This document shows, piece after piece, positions 1-5,348 of a stretch of 5,477 nucleotides of DNA. The notes beneath the pieces were generated by a model, which did no database searches, was not told the origin of the DNA, and was given only the letters and a program-made list of their open reading frames with translations. Positions within the stretch are counted from its first letter, which is position 1. The number at the start of each line of letters is the position of its first letter. The stretch comes from a bacterium (lineage in GTDB: Bacteria > Myxococcota_A > Bradymonadia > UBA7976 > UBA1532), in NCBI GenBank assembly GCA_030424955.1, contig JAUHVS010000452.1:1-5477 (forward strand), written 5' to 3'. The position numbers and the translations under genes are program-made.

Positions 1-285
1 GCCGGTCTGGCCAGAGCACACCTCTTTGTAGGTGGGGTTGGGCGTGAAGCCGGCCGCGTAGCCGACGGCGGTGGTGTGCACGCCCGGCAGCGACCAGAAG
101 ACCCGCTCGGCGCCCCAGAAGCAGCCCATGCCGAAGTGGGCCATGGCCAGGCCGTCGGGGAAGGGCGGCGCGAGGGGCGTGCCGAGCACGTGGTGGCGGT
201 CGGGGATGGGCAGGGCGGTGGCGCGGCCGGGCAGGGCCTCTTGGGCGGTGGGCATCACGAGCTTGCGGCGCGGCACGTAGAACAT
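1..285 (-). CDS. msrA: Peptide-methionine (S)-S-oxide reductase MsrA, N-terminal part (runs off left edge)
   Basis: This gene reduces the S-epimer of methionine sulfoxide in proteins and free methionine back to methionine, a cytoplasmic oxidative-damage repair enzyme recycled by thioredoxin. Ninety-five codons are visible, read leftward from an ATG at 285. The signature GCFWG lies at residues 54-58, so the catalytic cysteine is Cys55. It is followed by ERVFW, the GY/GG-type stretch VGYAAGF (74-80) and PNPTYKEVCSG (82-92), all characteristic of the family. The roughly 50-residue N-terminal extension, including ALPGR and a PDG motif just before the core, matches the longer E. coli-type MsrA rather than the short forms. 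No signal peptide is seen, so it should act in the cytoplasm. The C-terminal part, including any resolving cysteines, lies outside the window. It is transcribed away from the heme/copper lipoprotein gene. Family assignment is firm; only completeness is unknown. Confidence 0.96.
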   Translation of the reverse strand, partial: MFYVPRRKLVMPTAQEALPGRATALPIPDRHHVLGTPLAPPFPDGLAMAHFGMGCFWGAERVFWSLPGVHTTAVGYAAGFTPNPTYKEVCSGQTG

Positions 286-292
286 GCGGGGA

Positions 293-298
293 CTCCTC
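293..298 (-). promoter_or_regulatory. Ribosome binding site of msrA
   Basis: On the minus strand GAGGAG lies 7 nt upstream of the ATG at 285. It fixes this ATG as the start; the later in-frame ATG at codon 11 has no comparable site. Confidence 0.8.
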
Positions 299-399
299 GT
301 TTTCTCGGGCGCTGGTGAGACGATGCCGCAGGCACGGGCTGCGTTCCGCTTGACCTGAGCGGCCAAGCAGCACAGAACACCCCGGCAGACACCAGTGAC

Positions 400-405
400 A
401 GGGGA
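400..405 (+). promoter_or_regulatory. Ribosome binding site of the heme/copper lipoprotein gene
   Basis: AGGGGA ends 6 nt before the ATG at 412, supporting this start. The next in-frame ATG (418) would sit 12 nt away. Either start leaves a workable lipoprotein signal peptide. Confidence 0.55.
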
Positions 406-411
406 TGTGCC

Positions 412-2124
412 ATGGGGATGGCTTGGCGGCCGATGATGTGGGCAGCGTGCGCGATGGGCTTGCTGCTCGCGTGTGACGACGGCTCGAGCGCCGATGAGGG
501 CGCGGGCGGCGCCGGCGGCGCCGGGGGCCTCGTGGGGGCCGGTGGCGCGGGCGGCGCGGGGGGCATGGCCCCGGCTGGGGCGCCGACGTGGCACCAGGAC
601 ATCGCGCCGATCGTGCACAGCAACTGCGTGGGCTGCCACCACGAGGGGGGCATCGGGCCCTTCGCGCTGGAGACGTACGCCCAGGCCGCGCCCCTCGCGG
701 GGCTGATCGTGGACAGCATCGCGTCGGGCCGCATGCCCCCGTGGGGCTCGGCCGAGACCGACAGCTGCCAGCCCCGCCACAGCTTCAAAGATGATCTGCG
801 CCTGTCGGCCGACGAGCAGGCCGCCGTCGCCGCGTGGCAGGCGGCCGAGGCCCCGGAGGGGGACGCAGCGACGGCAGCGCCCCTGCCGCAGCGCCGGGTC
901 GACGCCCTGGACCGCGTCGATCAGCGCCTGACGCCGAGCGCCGCCTTCACCGCTGAGGGCGCCCAGGATCAGTTCCGCTGCTTCGTGCTCGACCCCGGCT
1001 TCGAGGCCCAGACCTGGATCAACGGCGTGCACTTCGTGCCGGGGGATCCCCGCGTGGTGCACCACCTGCTGCTGTACGTCGACCAGTCGGGCGCCGACGC
1101 CGAGCGCCTGGGCGGCGACGAGAAGGCCTACGACTGCTTCGGCGGGCCCGGCGTGGGCTCGCCGATGCTGGTGGCCGCCTGGGCGCCCGGTGGCGTGCCC
1201 ACCGAGCTGCCGGCCAACGCGGGCATGCCCATCGAGGCCGGCGCGCGCTTCGTGCTGCAGGTGCACTACCACCCGCTGCCGAGCGGCGAGGCCGCCGAGG
1301 ACGCCACCGAGGTGCAGCTGCGCCTGCTGGACCACACGCCTGAGTACCAGGCGTTGTCGGCGCTGATCGGCAACTTCGACGAGCCGTCAGGCGAGGCCGA
1401 CGGCCTGCTGCCCGGCGAGGCCGATCCCGCCGAGGGGCCGGCCTTCGTGGTGCCCGCGGGCGCGACCGGGCACGTGGAGCGCATGGCCTACACCATCCCG
1501 CCGGAGCTGGACGGGCGGGTGTTCCCCGGCATGTTCATCTACAGCGTGGCGTCCCACATGCACTACGTGGGCACCGACATGCAGATCCGCCTGCGCCGCG
1601 GCGAGCCCCAGCCCTTCTGCAGCGCCGACGAGGTCGCGCCCCTGCAGGCGTGCATGGCCGAGGCCTGCCCGGACGCCCAGGGGGTGCAGTCCGTGGTCTG
1701 CGCCACCACCGACTGCGAGGCCGAGGTGGACGCCCTGAGCGAGATCTGCGGCGGCTGCCTGCAGGCCGAGGCGGTGGGCGGCGCGGCCGACGCCTTCGTG
1801 CCCTGCCAGCAGGTGCAGCGCCCCACCCAGTATGGTGAGCTGCCCAGCCAGCCCGAGGACGAGTGCCTGCTGCAGACCCCCGACTGGAACTTCGAGTGGC
1901 AGCGCTTCTACACCTACGACGCGCCCATCGAGCAGCTGCCCTTCGTGACGGCGGGCGATCGCTTCGAGTTCAGCTGCACCTTCGACAACTCCATGGGCAA
2001 CCCCTTCGTGCGCGAGGCGCTGGCCGAGCAGGGCCTCGAGGCGCCGCAGGACGTGCGCCTGGGCGAAGAGACCCTCGACGAGATGTGCCTGGTGGCGGTC
2101 ACCGTGCTGTTCAAGTGGGAGTAG
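412..2124 (+). CDS. Lipoprotein with c-type heme domain fused to a PHM/DBM-like copper type II monooxygenase
   Basis: This is a predicted exported hydroxylase that would activate O2 with two copper sites on a substrate not known here. Residues 1-21 form a lipoprotein signal ending LLLAC (lipidated Cys21). Residues 30-51 are a Gly/Ala linker. A heme c domain spans about 58-150, with CVGCH at 72-76 and a likely axial Met108 in RMPPW. The copper domains follow. VVHHLLLYV gives His217/His218 and LQVHYH gives His285, equivalent to CuA ligands 107, 108 and 172 of rat PHM. SHMHYVG gives His382/His384 and DEMC gives Met558, equivalent to CuB ligands 242, 244 and 314. Cys522 and Cys559 match the PHM 293-315 disulfide. 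A cysteine-rich insert of about 90 residues separates HMH from the last domain. PHM substrate residues Arg240, Asn316 and Tyr318 correspond to Ala380, Leu560 and Ala562, so a peptidylglycine substrate is unlikely. Alignments are by eye. The gene is probably co-transcribed with the next lipoprotein gene. Similar heme-copper proteins are known in myxobacteria, but their substrates are, to my knowledge, undefined. Confidence 0.9.
   Translation: MGMAWRPMMWAACAMGLLLACDDGSSADEGAGGAGGAGGLVGAGGAGGAGGMAPAGAPTWHQDIAPIVHSNCVGCHHEGGIGPFALETYAQAAPLAGLIVDSIASGRMPPWGSAETDSCQPRHSFKDDLRLSADEQAAVAAWQAAEAPEGDAATAAPLPQRRVDALDRVDQRLTPSAAFTAEGAQDQFRCFVLDPGFEAQTWINGVHFVPGDPRVVHHLLLYVDQSGADAERLGGDEKAYDCFGGPGVGSPMLVAAWAPGGVPTELPANAGMPIEAGARFVLQVHYHPLPSGEAAEDATEVQLRLLDHTPEYQALSALIGNFDEPSGEADGLLPGEADPAEGPAFVVPAGATGHVERMAYTIPPELDGRVFPGMFIYSVASHMHYVGTDMQIRLRRGEPQPFCSADEVAPLQACMAEACPDAQGVQSVVCATTDCEAEVDALSEICGGCLQAEAVGGAADAFVPCQQVQRPTQYGELPSQPEDECLLQTPDWNFEWQRFYTYDAPIEQLPFVTAGDRFEFSCTFDNSMGNPFVREALAEQGLEAPQDVRLGEETLDEMCLVAVTVLFKWE
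499..564 (+). repeat. Gly/Ala low-complexity linker (GGA-type codon repeat)
   Basis: Residues 30-51 of the heme/copper lipoprotein are nearly all GAG or GGA triplets broken once by Leu-Val. Such linkers are common just after the lipid cysteine in lipoproteins of Myxococcota and probably act as a flexible tether from the membrane to the heme domain. The repeat is imperfect at the DNA level and could vary in length between strains. Confidence 0.8.
1618..1806 (+). other. Cysteine-rich insert in the copper monooxygenase domain
   Basis: Residues 403-465 contain eight cysteines (403, 414, 419, 430, 435, 446, 449, 465) in 63 residues, with a repeated CxxxxC spacing (414/419 and 430/435) and a CGGC at 446-449. 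Canonical PHM has no such block between its HxH and Met copper ligands. The even number and export signal favour four disulfides, although metal binding is possible. I cannot name the domain. Confidence 0.65.
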
Positions 2125-2130
2125 GCCCCC

Positions 2131-2682
2131 GTGCCCCGCGCTGAGGGGCGCCGCCGGGTGGCCTGGGCGGCGGCCGCCGGCCTCGCGCTGGCCGCCGGCT
2201 GCGACGACGGGGCGGATCCGTGCGTGCCGGGCCCGCCGGTGACCCTGGCCACGGTGGAGGCCTGGCAGGTGGCGTCGGCCGCCGCCGATCCCTTCGCGGA
2301 TCACCGGCCCGCCGCCCCCCACTGCCCCGACTACGCGCTGCGCCTCGAGACCCACAGCCTGGAGGTGGACACCGCGGCGTGTGACTACGTCACCCTGGTG
2401 CAGCCCCTCGCGGCCGCGGTCGCGCCCTGCGATCACATCGAGCTGGATCTGGCGCACCTGCTGCTGCGCGCCGACGGCCCGGCCACGGCGCACCTGGCGG
2501 TGGCGGTGGGGGGGCAGGTGCTGTGGTCCCTCGACATCCCCATCCCTGCGCCGCAGGCGGTGTACAGCCTGGATCTGGCGCTGCCCGAGGGGGCGGCGGC
2601 GGGCACGCCCATCGCGGTCCACCTGCACAACCACGGCGAGAACTCGTGGTACGTGGGCGACGTGCGCCGGCGCGCGCCCTGA
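2131..2682 (+). CDS. Putative lipoprotein of unknown function, partner of the heme/copper protein
   Basis: I do not recognise a named family in this 183-residue protein. The N-terminus has three arginines at 7-9, a hydrophobic Ala/Leu stretch (10-22) and a lipobox-like LAAGC, giving lipidated Cys24 with Ala rather than Leu at -3. The mature part has four further cysteines (31, 65, 84, 100), which could form two disulfides. Residues 102-165 alternate hydrophobic and polar stretches consistent with a beta-sandwich. It ends with HLHNHGENSW (164-173), a histidine cluster that could bind metal or a ligand. The GTG start lies 6 nt after the TAG of the preceding gene, with GGGAG (2117-2121) at a suitable distance inside that gene's end, so translation is probably coupled. 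Location and operon context suggest a partner or accessory protein of the copper monooxygenase, which is inference only. Codon use matches the neighbours. Confidence 0.8.
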   Translation: MPRAEGRRRVAWAAAAGLALAAGCDDGADPCVPGPPVTLATVEAWQVASAAADPFADHRPAAPHCPDYALRLETHSLEVDTAACDYVTLVQPLAAAVAPCDHIELDLAHLLLRADGPATAHLAVAVGGQVLWSLDIPIPAPQAVYSLDLALPEGAAAGTPIAVHLHNHGENSWYVGDVRRRAP

Positions 2683-2704
2683 GCAGGCGCCGCGCACCGC
2701 GAGG

Positions 2705-2737
2705 TTGACGCGCCGGCTGGCGGGACTGTGGTATTGA
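2705..2737 (+). promoter_or_regulatory. Possible sigma-70-type promoter
   Basis: TTGACG (2705-2710) is a good -35 match. TATTGA (2732-2737) is the only AT-rich hexamer nearby, but the 21-nt spacer is long and the last base is wrong. It sits in one of the few AT-richer spots between genes. This is weak evidence and the true start could lie elsewhere in the leader. Confidence 0.35.
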
Positions 2738-2825
2738 ACGGGTGTGGCCCACCGCTCGGTCGCCTCGGCGGCTGACGGGCACAGGGTGGGCGCAGGGGTC
2801 ACTCAGCCCAGCGGGCTGTCGCGGC

Positions 2826-2832
2826 GAGGAGG
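2826..2832 (+). promoter_or_regulatory. Ribosome binding site deciding the start of the cyclic-nucleotide-binding protein
   Basis: GAGGAGG lies 8 nt before ATG 2841. It is the strongest site in the region and favours this ATG over the upstream in-frame GTG at 2742. Confidence 0.85.
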
Positions 2833-2840
2833 CCGTCCCG

Positions 2841-3812
2841 ATGGACATCGATGAAGCGCAGGAGGCCCTGCTCGATCACCAGTCACGGCCGTACGATCTG
2901 TGGGCCGCCATGCGCGCCGTGCGCGGGCTGGCGGACGCGGGCTTCCGGGCCGAGGCGCACGCGGTCGCGTCGGCCTTCGCCGAGCGGCACCGCGCCGGGC
3001 CCCGCGGGGGCGACGCGCTGCTGAGCCACGTGCAGCAGGCCGAGACCCGCACCTTCGCGGCGGGCGAGACCCTGTGCGACGAGGGGGAGCTCGACGATCA
3101 GGTGTTCGTGATCCTGTCGGGCAAGGCGCGGGTGCGGCGGCTGGGGGTGGGCGAGCTGGCCCACCTGCCGCCGGGCACCGTGGTGGGCGAGGTGGCGTCG
3201 GTCACCGGCATCGCCCGCACGGCGACGGTGGAGGCCGAGAGCGAGGTGCTGGCGCTGGCCTTCGAGGGCAAGCAGCTGGCCGCGCTCGTGCGGGATCTGC
3301 CCAGCGTCTACGTGCGGCTGCGCGAGATGAGCCGGGCGCGGCTCGTGGCCCAGCTGATGGGCCCCGGCAGCATCTTCGGCAACCTGGGCGATGGGGCCCG
3401 CGCGGCCCTGTTCGAGCAGTGCCTGCCCATCACCCTGCCCCCCGGCACCGAGGTCATCAGCCACGGCGAGATCGGCCGCGCCATGTGCATCGTGGCGAGC
3501 GGCTTCGCCGACGTGTGGCGGCCCACGCCCGACGGCGGCGAAGAGGTGGTGGCGCGGCTGGGGCCCGGCGAGGTCTTCGGCGAGATGTCGCTGCTCTTCG
3601 ATCGCGTGGCGTCGGCCAACGTGCGGGCCACGACGGTGCTCACGCTGTTCACCCTCGACCGGCCGCGGTTCGACAAGGCCCTCGAGCAGTTCCCCCACGC
3701 CCGCAACCGGGTGCTGCGGCTGGCGGAGTCCCGGCTGGGGGTGACCCCCGGCGACGGCGCCGCTGCCATGCCCATCGTGAAGATCACCCGCACGCCCCCG
3801 CGCGAGGGCTGA
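2841..3812 (+). CDS. Tandem cyclic-nucleotide-binding-domain protein without DNA-binding domain
   Basis: This 323-residue protein is a probable cytoplasmic cNMP sensor or scaffold. Residues 1-55 are helical and resemble a single TPR-like helix pair. The first cyclic-nucleotide-binding fold covers about 60-172: FAAGETLCDEGELDD leads into FVILSGKARV, and the phosphate-binding cassette runs 115-130 with Gly116, Glu117 and Arg126 followed by TATV. The second fold covers about 185-300: LPPGTEVISHGE, then FGEMSLLF at 246-253, but the position of the phosphate-binding arginine is Ala257. The first site therefore looks able to bind cAMP or cGMP, while the second looks degenerate. No helix-turn-helix, kinase, channel or other output domain follows; the tail ends about 23 residues after the second fold. 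It is therefore not a CRP-type activator. No signal peptide or membrane segment is seen. It probably works through a protein partner, which is inference. The downstream gene is convergent, so it appears monocistronic. Confidence 0.88.
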   Translation: MDIDEAQEALLDHQSRPYDLWAAMRAVRGLADAGFRAEAHAVASAFAERHRAGPRGGDALLSHVQQAETRTFAAGETLCDEGELDDQVFVILSGKARVRRLGVGELAHLPPGTVVGEVASVTGIARTATVEAESEVLALAFEGKQLAALVRDLPSVYVRLREMSRARLVAQLMGPGSIFGNLGDGARAALFEQCLPITLPPGTEVISHGEIGRAMCIVASGFADVWRPTPDGGEEVVARLGPGEVFGEMSLLFDRVASANVRATTVLTLFTLDRPRFDKALEQFPHARNRVLRLAESRLGVTPGDGAAAMPIVKITRTPPREG

Positions 3813-3817
3813 GCGCC

Positions 3818-3833
3818 CCCGTCAGCCGACGGG
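3818..3833. terminator. Hairpin at the convergent gene junction, possible bidirectional terminator
   Basis: CCCGTC (3818-3823) pairs perfectly with GACGGG (3828-3833) around a 4-nt AGCC loop. It lies in the 9-nt gap and the last codons of the convergent phosphatase gene, including its stop. A 6-bp GC stem at the end of two facing genes suits termination in both directions, but no U-tract follows on either strand, so the function is uncertain. Confidence 0.4.
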
Positions 3834-5222
3834 CTCGCCGCGCAGCACCGCGTCGTAGAGCGGCGCGCCGTCGCTGGCGCGATCGAACTGCACCCGCACC
3901 GCATCAGCCGCTGGATCAAAGGTCAGCACCGTGGCGGCGTGCTCGCCGCTGGCGAAGTCGATGCGCCCGGGCGGGAAGAACGCGGCGTTGAGGGCCTCGC
4001 TGCGGCTGGCGAGCTCGAGGCGCTGGCTGGGGGCGCTGGCGCCGGGGCCACACAGGATCTCCCAGTAGGCGGACTGCGGGCCCTCGGCGGCGACGCGCCA
4101 CGCGGCGCCCACGTGGAAGTCACCCGACAGGAACCACAGGTTGCGCACCTGCGCGTCGGTGACGGCGTCGAGCAGGGCGCTGCGCTGCCGCGGGAAGGCG
4201 GTCCAGCGGTCGCCGTCGCCCCACACCGGCGGGAGCGCGGCGATGGGCACCGAGTTGAGGATGATCTTGAAGTGGGCGCGGCTGTCGATCAGGGCCTGGG
4301 TGAGCCACGCGTGCTGGGCCTCGCTGAGGTAGCGGGCCTCGTCGGGGTCGGGGCTCAGGTGGCGCTCCAGGCGGCTGTCGAGCACGAAGAACTCGGCGGC
4401 GTCGCCCCACGGGTAGCTGCCCCACATCACCCGGTCGCCGCCCAGGGCGCCCACCCCCGGCACCGTGCGGGCCTCGACGGCCAGGTGCTCGAAGTACGCC
4501 GCCTTGGCCACCGCCACGCGGGCCACGTCCACCGTGGGGCCGTACAGATCGGCGTTGTCGAGGAACTCGTGGTCGTCCCAGGTGAAGTAGCTGCCGCTCT
4601 GGCCCAGCGCGGCGCGGAAGCCCGGGGTGGCCAGGGTGCGCGCGTAGCGTGCGCGGTAGCCGGCCTGGTCGAGGGCGTCGTCGTTGTAGGTCAGATCGCC
4701 CAGGTGGCAGAACACGTCGCACTGGGCGGCGGCGATGCGCTCCAGGGCGTAGAAGGGCCGGCGCCCGTAGCTGGTGCAGGCGGTGGCGCCCACCCGCAGG
4801 GGGCCCGTCTGGCCGGGCCCGAAGGCGGTGCGGAAGCGGCCGTGGGCCGAGCGGACGCCGGCGGCGTCGTCGTAGAAGCCGTAGCGCCACCACTCGCCGG
4901 CGGGCAGGCCGGTGACGCGGGGGGCCGCGAAGCCCCCGTCGCCCGGGATCAGGTCCACCTCCAGGGCCGGCGGCGCGTCGGCGGGGGCCGCGTCGGGCCA
5001 CACCCGCAACACCAGGGGGGCGGCCGTGCTGGCCTGGGTCCACAGCCGGGCGCCGTCGGGGCCCATGGCGCCGGCGTGCACGCCCAGCGGGAAGCGGGTG
5101 GGGTCCTCGGGCCGGGGCGCGAAGGCGGCGGCGTCCGGATCGGCGCAGCACAGCAGGGGGAGCGCGGCGGCGGCGCCTGCGCTCCAGCGCAGGAAGGTTC
5201 GCCGGTGGATGCGGTGGGCCAT
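3822..5222 (-). CDS. PhoD-like metallophosphatase with Tat signal peptide
   Basis: This 466-residue protein is a predicted exported phosphomonoesterase or phosphodiesterase of the PhoD family. The N-terminus has a twin-arginine motif HRRTFLRW (6-13), then an Ala/Leu core ending LPLLCC (21-26). The two cysteines do not fit a standard lipobox, so the protein is probably soluble and cleaved further on. A PhoD N-terminal beta-domain covers about 44-132 (FPLGVHAG, GARLWTQAS). The catalytic domain shows ATACTSYG (146-153, Cys149), HLGDLTY (173-179, Asp176 and Tyr179), TWDDHEF (214-220), VLDSR (280-284), ILNSVP (321-326) and LSGDFHVG (365-372). The Cys, Asp and Tyr match the iron-binding pattern I recall for Bacillus PhoD; other metal ligands appear present. 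Length is normal. The ATG at 5222 is chosen for its GGAGGAG site and the Tat motif; a GTG at 5297 would add 25 unlikely residues. Residues 435-440 use a small run of locally rare codons (TTT, CCA, GCT, GAT). The specific substrate is unknown, so I leave the symbol empty. Confidence 0.93.
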   Translation of the reverse strand: MAHRIHRRTFLRWSAGAAAALPLLCCADPDAAAFAPRPEDPTRFPLGVHAGAMGPDGARLWTQASTAAPLVLRVWPDAAPADAPPALEVDLIPGDGGFAAPRVTGLPAGEWWRYGFYDDAAGVRSAHGRFRTAFGPGQTGPLRVGATACTSYGRRPFYALERIAAAQCDVFCHLGDLTYNDDALDQAGYRARYARTLATPGFRAALGQSGSYFTWDDHEFLDNADLYGPTVDVARVAVAKAAYFEHLAVEARTVPGVGALGGDRVMWGSYPWGDAAEFFVLDSRLERHLSPDPDEARYLSEAQHAWLTQALIDSRAHFKIILNSVPIAALPPVWGDGDRWTAFPRQRSALLDAVTDAQVRNLWFLSGDFHVGAAWRVAAEGPQSAYWEILCGPGASAPSQRLELASRSEALNAAFFPPGRIDFASGEHAATVLTFDPAADAVRVQFDRASDGAPLYDAVLRGEPVG

Positions 5223-5231
5223 GGCGTCGGG

Positions 5232-5238
5232 CTCCTCC
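5232..5238 (-). promoter_or_regulatory. Ribosome binding site of the PhoD-like gene
   Basis: On the minus strand GGAGGAG lies 9 nt upstream of ATG 5222. It decides this start over the longer GTG reading from 5297. Confidence 0.85.
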
Positions 5239-5259
5239 GGGGCCGCCCCGGCGCCGGCC

Positions 5260-5290
5260 ACTGTAGCCGATGCACGGGGTCCGAGGGGAA
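5260..5290 (-). promoter_or_regulatory. Possible promoter of the PhoD-like gene
   Basis: On the minus strand TACAGT (5265 to 5260) matches four of six -10 consensus bases, and TTCCCC (5290 to 5285) is a weak -35 with a 19-nt spacer. The implied transcript would begin about 30 nt before the start codon, leaving room for the ribosome binding site. No Pho-box-like direct repeats are evident. Confidence 0.3.
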
Positions 5291-5306
5291 CGCTCACAGG
5301 CGCCCT

Positions 5307-5340
5307 GGGGGCCCCGGGTCACCCGCGGGTGACGGCCCCC
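5307..5340. repeat. Perfect 16-bp palindrome nested in a longer hairpin
   Basis: GTCACCCGCGGGTGAC (5318-5333) is identical to its reverse complement. It is flanked by GGGGGCC (5307-5313) and GGCCCCC (5334-5340), which also pair, leaving a CCGG bulge on the left. The centre is about 103 nt upstream of the PhoD-like start and about 28 bp beyond its putative -35. It could be an operator for a dimeric regulator or an RNA hairpin from an upstream transcript. No U-tract follows. Confidence 0.6.
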
Positions 5341-5348
5341 CCCGGGGG

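Larger units (their letters stand above)
286..411. other. Divergent intergenic region between msrA and the heme/copper lipoprotein gene
   Basis: These 126 bases separate two divergent start codons and must hold both promoters. On the plus strand TTGACC (350-355) resembles a -35 box, but the best hexamer 17 nt downstream (CAGAAC, 373-378) is a poor -10. On the minus strand no convincing -35/-10 pair was found. No long inverted repeat or small ORF with a ribosome binding site was seen. Confidence 0.5.
2683..2840 (+). other. Noncoding region ahead of the cyclic-nucleotide-binding gene
   Basis: This 158-base stretch follows the lipoprotein stop. An imperfect hairpin (GCGCC at 2674-2678 with GGCGC at 2686-2690) overlaps that stop codon; it has no U-tract, so termination is uncertain. 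A possible promoter lies at 2705-2737. An in-frame GTG at 2742 would extend the next protein by 33 residues, but that extension has no ribosome binding site and an Arg/Gly/Pro-rich, non-conserved look, so it is left as leader. Confidence 0.55.

Noticed and set aside
310..360. GGAAC and CGTCT on the minus strand upstream of msrA, resembling an ECF sigma promoter
   Set aside because: The spacing of 20 nt is too long for the usual pattern and both elements are common in GC-rich DNA.
499..564. GC-rich GGCGCG repeats as a tandem DNA repeat or CRISPR-like array
   Set aside because: The pattern is a coding Gly/Ala linker in frame with the lipoprotein, with no regular repeat and spacer structure.
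1387..2802. Long minus-strand open frame of 471 codons antisense to the two lipoprotein genes
   Set aside because: Its translation is rich in Gly, Arg, His and Val with no domain-like motifs, it lacks a ribosome binding site, and such frames are expected opposite GC-rich genes with biased third positions. The plus-strand reading has clear heme and copper motifs.
2742..2840. Upstream GTG extension of the cyclic-nucleotide-binding protein by 33 residues
   Set aside because: There is no ribosome binding site before 2742, the possible promoter at 2705-2737 leaves no leader, and a strong GAGGAGG sits just before ATG 2841.
2883..3698. Minus-strand open frame opposite the cyclic-nucleotide-binding gene
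   Set aside because: It is a His/Gly/Arg-rich composition shadow with no start signal; the plus-strand product has two recognisable folds.
5223..5297. Upstream GTG extension of the PhoD-like protein by 25 residues
   Set aside because: It would bury the twin-arginine motif about 30 residues in, and it lacks the GGAGGAG site found before ATG 5222.
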